Assembly (NCBI RefSeq): GCF_033115175.1
Contig: NC_084831.1
Location: forward strand, 74,223,502 to 74,287,501
Direction: 5' to 3'
DNA length: 64,000 nt
DNA from: Lepus europaeus
Lineage: Eukaryota; Chordata; Mammalia; Lagomorpha; Leporidae
Shown here: one piece after another, positions 59,550 through 64,000 of the stretch
How positions within the stretch are numbered: position 1 is the first letter of the stretch
Layout of the letters: every line of letters starts with the position of its first letter
The notes under the pieces: model-generated
Seen by the model: only the letters and a program-made list of their open reading frames with translations
Database searches by the model: none
What the model was told of the DNA's origin: nothing
Program-made: the position numbers and the translations under genes

Positions 59550-59885
59550 TTTAAAAAATATTTATTCATTTTAGTAATTTGAAGGAATGATACAGAGAAA
59601 GAGAAGGAAAGAGGAAGAAAGAGAGAGAGAGATAGAGATCTTCTATCTGGTGGCTTACCCCCAGATGACTGCAATTGCCGGGTGTGGGACAGACTGAAGC
59701 TAAAAGCCAGGCTCTCCATTGTGTCCCCACATGAGTGGCAGCAACCAAGTACGTGCCCAACATCATCTGCTGCTTCCCAGTTGAATTAATAGGAAGTTGA
59801 TTTGGAAGCATGGAGTAGCTAGGATTTGAACCAGGCAGTGTGATTGTGGCACAGGCATCTCAAATGACAGCTTATCCCACCCCTC
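59550..59885 (-). mobile_element. Old C-type SINE
   Basis: AAATATTTATTCATTTTAG tail, a GA-rich tract, GATCTTCTATCTGGTGGCTT and CATCATCTGCTGCTTCCCAG, with the head eroded to GGCACAGGCATCTCAAATGA. Confidence 0.82.
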
Positions 59886-60253
59886 TAACTCCCATCCTTT
59901 TTAAAATTTCTTTTATATGCACTGCTTTGTTGCATATTTATTGTATATTTTTCTCCCACTCTAGAATCGGTCATTTTCTTAAGAAATCTTATCTTCTTTT
60001 ATAGGATAATAGTAGTTAGAAACCAAGACTTCAATATTAGATATTCTTATTGTTACTGTGATGTAGCTGCTTTGAGTATTTCTCAGTAGATAGTTAGAAA
60101 ATATAAGTGTATATACTAACCATTTCTGTCATTATTCCTGTATTATCTTTCTGTAAACATTTCAGTTAAATAAGATTTGACATATCTGACTCTGACAGAT
60201 TTCCAAGTGCAAATTTTATGTCACCACAGACTTCATTAAAATATCCATGTACT
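59886..60253. other. Unique DNA
   Basis: No recognised repeat or coding signal. Confidence 0.45.
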
Positions 60254-61307
60254 TAGACTAATTTTTTTATTTATTTGCATGCACTTCATAAATACAACTT
60301 TAAAAACATTGTAATTCTTCCCACAATACCCACGCTCCCACCCACACTTCTATCCTTCTTCCTCTTCCCTCTTCTGTTTCCAGACTTCTTTTTTTGTTAA
60401 GATCTATTTTCATTTAATTTTATACACAGAAGATTAACTATATTCTAGGTAAAGAGTTCAATACTTTGTATGAGAAATAAAAAGAAAACTGTTCCTTAAC
60501 AGTCCAGACAAGGGCTTTTCAAGTCATTGCATCTTGAAGGTAATTTTGCTTTTTTTTTTTTTTTTTAGAAGCTTAATTATCTTTAAGGAAGAACCCAAGA
60601 ATGACCCATCTTTTGCGAGCATTTAGACATAACTATAGCTTCAGAGACATAAGAATATCTTCCACTAAATACAGTAAAATGAAATAATTCTTTAAGAACA
60701 AATTTTATTACTAAGTCCTACATGGAAAGTTTGTACACAGTGACTCTTCTTGTTTATTTAATAAATAATACTCCTATGTATGATGTCTGTGATCACCTAA
60801 GGCTCTTGACATGAGCTTCCTCGGTTATGCAAGCATTCTGGGTCCACAGACTCCCTAAGTATTTTGACAAGGCCATAAACAAAGTGGAAGTTCTTTCCTC
60901 CCTTCAGAGAAAAGTAAATCCTTCTTTGGTTGCTGCTTCTTTCCATTGGGTTCTCACCCACAGAGGTCCTTCATGTAGAACATTTTTGTCCCAGTGTTTT
61001 GGATTTCCATGTCTGAAATGCTCCACTGTGCTTTTCAGCCATACCAGAATGCCTTGAGGGATGATTCTGCCATCAGAGTGCGCCTTACAGTGATTGTCAT
61101 TCTATGAGTCTGCTCCTACAGATTGCTTCCCATGTTGGATCATTCACTCTTTTTTAATTCTATCTATTATTATTACCAAACATTTAATCCTATATATATG
61201 ATCACTTTAACATTTATCCTATCTATATGATCACTTTAACGCTTAATCCTAAAATGCTATTTTTATAACCTTGCTTAAGAAGATTTGGGGTCCCATGACA
61301 AGTTTTT
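60254..61307 (-). mobile_element. L1 3' UTR, antisense (distal part)
   Basis: Begins with a terminal module (ATACAACTTTAAAAACATTG, ACCCACGCTCCCACCCACAC, GTAAAGAGTTCAATACTTTG) and continues into the long-form UTR (AAAGTGGAAGTTCTTTCCTC, CTTCCCATGTTGGATCATTC) also seen at 2.75 kb. A 28-29-base unit containing ATATGATCACTTTAAC is repeated in tandem at about 61187-61241. It probably belongs to the same L1 as the sequence from 61.66 kb onward, separated by a SINE. Confidence 0.85.
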
Positions 61308-61321
61308 AAAAAATACTCTTA

Positions 61322-61644
61322 AGCCGGCGCCGTGGCTTAACAGGCTAATCCTCTGCCTTGCGGTGCCGGCACACCAGGTTCTAGTCCCTGTTGGGGCGCT
61401 GGATTCTATCCCGGTTGCCCCTCTTCCAAGCCAGCTCTCTGCTATGGCCCGGGAAGGCAGTGGAGGATGGCCCAAATCCCTGGGCCCTGCACCTGCATGG
61501 GAGACCAGGAGAAGCACCTGGCTCCTGGCTTTGGATCAGCGAGATGCGCCGTCCCCAGCGGCCATTGGAGGGTGAACCAACAGCAAAGGAAGACCTTTCT
61601 CTCTGTCTCTCTCTCTCACTATCCACTCTGCCTGTCAAAAAAAA
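61322..61644 (+). mobile_element. Young C-type SINE inside L1 3' UTR
   Basis: Young subtype (GCCGGCGCCGTGGCTTAACA), A tail of 14. Flanking repeat AAAAAATACTCTTA (61308-61321) and AAAAAATACCCTTA (61645-61658), one mismatch. Confidence 0.95.
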
Positions 61645-61658
61645 AAAAAATACCCTTA

Positions 61659-64000
61659 GACATAAGTCCATAGAAATGTATGCAGAACTATACTGCTTTA
61701 TATTTACAAACTTCCTACATTTCTCAGTTACAACTTTAGGATCATGGTGATTCTTCCCACCATGTCTGCCCTCCCACTCACACTCCAAACTCCCTCTCTT
61801 ATTCTCATTCTTATTTTTCACTAGGATCTATTTTAAATTAACTTTATAGACATATGGTTAACTCTATGTTAAGCAAAGAGTTCAACAATTAGTATAAAAA
61901 AAGATGAGTAAAAGAAAAGAAAAGAAAAAAGTAACTTCAAGAACAGTCAAGATGAGGGCTATTCAAATTCATTGCTTCTCAAAATGTCAATTTCACTTCT
62001 ATAGATTGCCTTTTAACTGCTCTATTAGTTATCATATGTCAGGAAGAAAATGTAATATTTGTACCTTTGAGACTCACCTATTTTACTAAATATGATTTTT
62101 CCAGTTTCATCTATTTTGTTGCAAATGACTGGATTTCTTATTGTTACTGCTGTGTATTATTCCATGGTATACACAACCCATAATTTCTTAATCCAGTCTG
62201 CAGTTGACATGTATTTGGATTGATTCCACATCTTAGTTATTGTGAATTAAGCTGTGATAAACATGGAGGAACAGATAGCTCTTTCATATGCTGATTTCAT
62301 TTCCATTAGATAAATTCCCAGGTGTGGGATGACTGGGTCATATTGTAGGCCTATATTCACATTTCTGATGTATCTCCATACTGTCTTCCATGGTGGCTGT
62401 ACCAGTTTACATTCCTACCAGGTACCAGGTACCATGGTACCTTTATCCCCACATCCTTACCAGCATTTGTTTTTTATTGATTTCCACAAAAAAGGCATTC
62501 TAAAAGAGGTGAGATGAAACCTCATTGTGGTTTTTATTTGCATTTCTCTGACAGCTAGGGATCCTGAGCTTTTTTTCATGTGTCTGTTGGCTATTTGGAT
62601 TTCCTCTTTTGAAAAATGTCTGTTTAAGTCCTTTGTCTATTTCTTAACTAGGTTGTTTATTTTGTTGTTGTTGAGTTTCTTGATCTCTTATATATTCTGG
62701 TTAATAATCCCTTATCAGTTGTATAGTTTGCAAATATTTTCTCCCATTCTGTTGGTTGCCTCTTCACTTTCCTGAGTGTTTCTTTTGCAGTACAGAAGCT
62801 TCTCAATTTGATGTAATTCCATTCATTGATTTTGGCTTTGATTGCCTGTGCCTCTGGGGTCTTTTCCAAAAAATCTTTGTGTATGCCAATACCTTGTAGG
62901 TTTTCCCCAAAGTTCTCTAATGATTTGATGGTATTGGGTCATAGATTTAGGTCTTTCGTCCATTTTGACTGAATTTTTGTGTAAGGTGTAAGGTAGGGGT
63001 CTTGCTTCATGCTTCTACATGAGGCAATTCAGTTTTCCCAGCACCATTTGTTGAAGAAACTATCTTTGCTCCAGGGATTGATTCTAGCTTCTTTGTCAAA
63101 AATAAGTAGGTTGTAAATGCTTGAATTGATTTCTGGAATTTCTATTCTGTTCCATTTGTCTACAAGTCTGTTTTTGTACCAGTACTGGAATGTTTTGATT
63201 GTAACTGCCCTGTAGTGTGTCTTGAAATGTGGTATTGTGATGCCTCCAGCTTTGTTTTTGTTGTATATGATTGCTTTAGCTATTCCAGATCTCTTGTGTT
63301 TCCATATGAATTTCAGCATCAATTTTTCTAGATCTGAGAAGAATGTCTTTGGTATTTTGATGGTATTGCATTGAATTCGTAAATTGCTTTAAGTAGTATG
63401 GACATTTTGATGATATTGATTCTTCCAATCCATGAACATGGAAGATTTTTCCACTTTTTTTGTATCTTCTTCTTTTTCTTTCTTTAATTCTTTGTAATAC
63501 TCATCTTAGTGATCTCTGACACCCTTGGTTAAATTTATTCCAAGGGATTTGATATTTTTGATAGCTATTGTGAATGGGATTGATCTGAAAAGTTTTCTCA
63601 GCCATGACATTGACTGAGTATTCAAAGGCTGTTTACTTTTGTGTATTGACTTTATATCCTGCTACTTTACCAAACTCTTCTATGAGTTCCAATAGCCTAT
63701 TAGTGGAGTTCTTTGGATCCCCTAAATAAAGAATCATATCATCTGCAAAGAGGGATAGTTTGACTTCTTCCTTCCGAATTTTTATCCCTTTGATTTCTTT
63801 TTCTTGCCTAATTGCTCTAGCTAAAACTTCCAGGATTGCATTGAAATAGCAATAGTGAGACTGAGCATCTTTGTCTGGGTCTGGATCTCAGTGAGAATGC
63901 TTCCAACTTTTCTCCATTTAATAGGACACTGGCCATGGGTTTGTCATAAATTGCCTTGATTGTATTGAGGAATGTTCCTTCTATTCCCAATTTGCTTAGA
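61659..64000 (-). mobile_element. L1 antisense: proximal 3' UTR and ORF2, cut by window end
   Basis: A second copy of the terminal module (CAACTTTAGGATCATGGTGA, GCAAAGAGTTCAACAATTAG) is followed by the end of ORF2 (CCATGGTATACACAACCCA complement side, about 62162). ORF2 then continues to the window edge with the reverse transcriptase FADDMI motif (complement at about 63730-63750). The minus frames at 62657-62869 and 63029-63322 are ORF2 fragments. Frames are broken; the element is defective. Confidence 0.93.

Noticed and set aside
62657..63322. Minus-strand frames of 70 and 97 codons as genes
   Set aside because: They are L1 ORF2 C-terminal pieces in an antisense L1.

Overview
This is a gene-poor, AT-rich stretch of a lagomorph nuclear genome, most likely European rabbit (Oryctolagus cuniculus) or a close relative. 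The diagnosis rests on the repeats: about 36 copies or fragments of the lagomorph tRNA-derived C-type SINE (CSINE), from old and degraded to young copies with intact target-site duplications (TSDs), and several L1 elements whose 3' ends match the lagomorph L1 type. Older mammal-wide repeats are also present (MIR, L2, MER5A-like, L1M-type). I see no intact protein-coding gene, no functional RNA gene, no CRISPR array and nothing prokaryotic. The window reads as intergenic or deep intronic DNA. Most long open frames are shadows of SINEs or fragments of L1 ORF2. Family names come from memory of the consensus sequences; no database was searched.

Layout. 0-11 kb: unique DNA with SINEs, two antisense L1 3' ends (about 0.4 kb and 2.75-3.66 kb) and a MIR (10.26 kb). 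11-19 kb: the most layered block. Two related LTR-like sequences (11.2 and 18.5 kb, same strand) bracket a possible degraded env-like frame, an internally deleted L1 (14.0-16.9 kb), a U6 snRNA pseudogene fused to an L1 3' end (17.28-17.65 kb) and three SINEs. 19-31 kb: mostly unique DNA with SINEs, an L2, a MER5A-like copy and a second MER5A-like copy split by a SINE, then a repeat-free stretch at 28.6-30.7 kb. 30.7-43 kb: a 5'-truncated L1 with flanking repeats, scattered old repeats, and an old antisense L1 with a TA microsatellite (39.9-42.7 kb). 43-50 kb: a 131-codon minus-strand open frame that is not explained by any repeat I know, then SINE-in-SINE nests. 50-55.5 kb: the longest sense L1, interrupted by two SINEs. 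55.5-64 kb: SINEs, old L1M-type sequence, and an antisense L1 that runs off the window end and carries a duplicated 3' UTR module.

Nothing here behaves as a multi-gene system. The most notable items are the U6-L1 chimera, the unexplained open frame at 43.3-43.7 kb, the LTR-like pair, and the L1 whose 3' UTR contains two copies of its terminal module.
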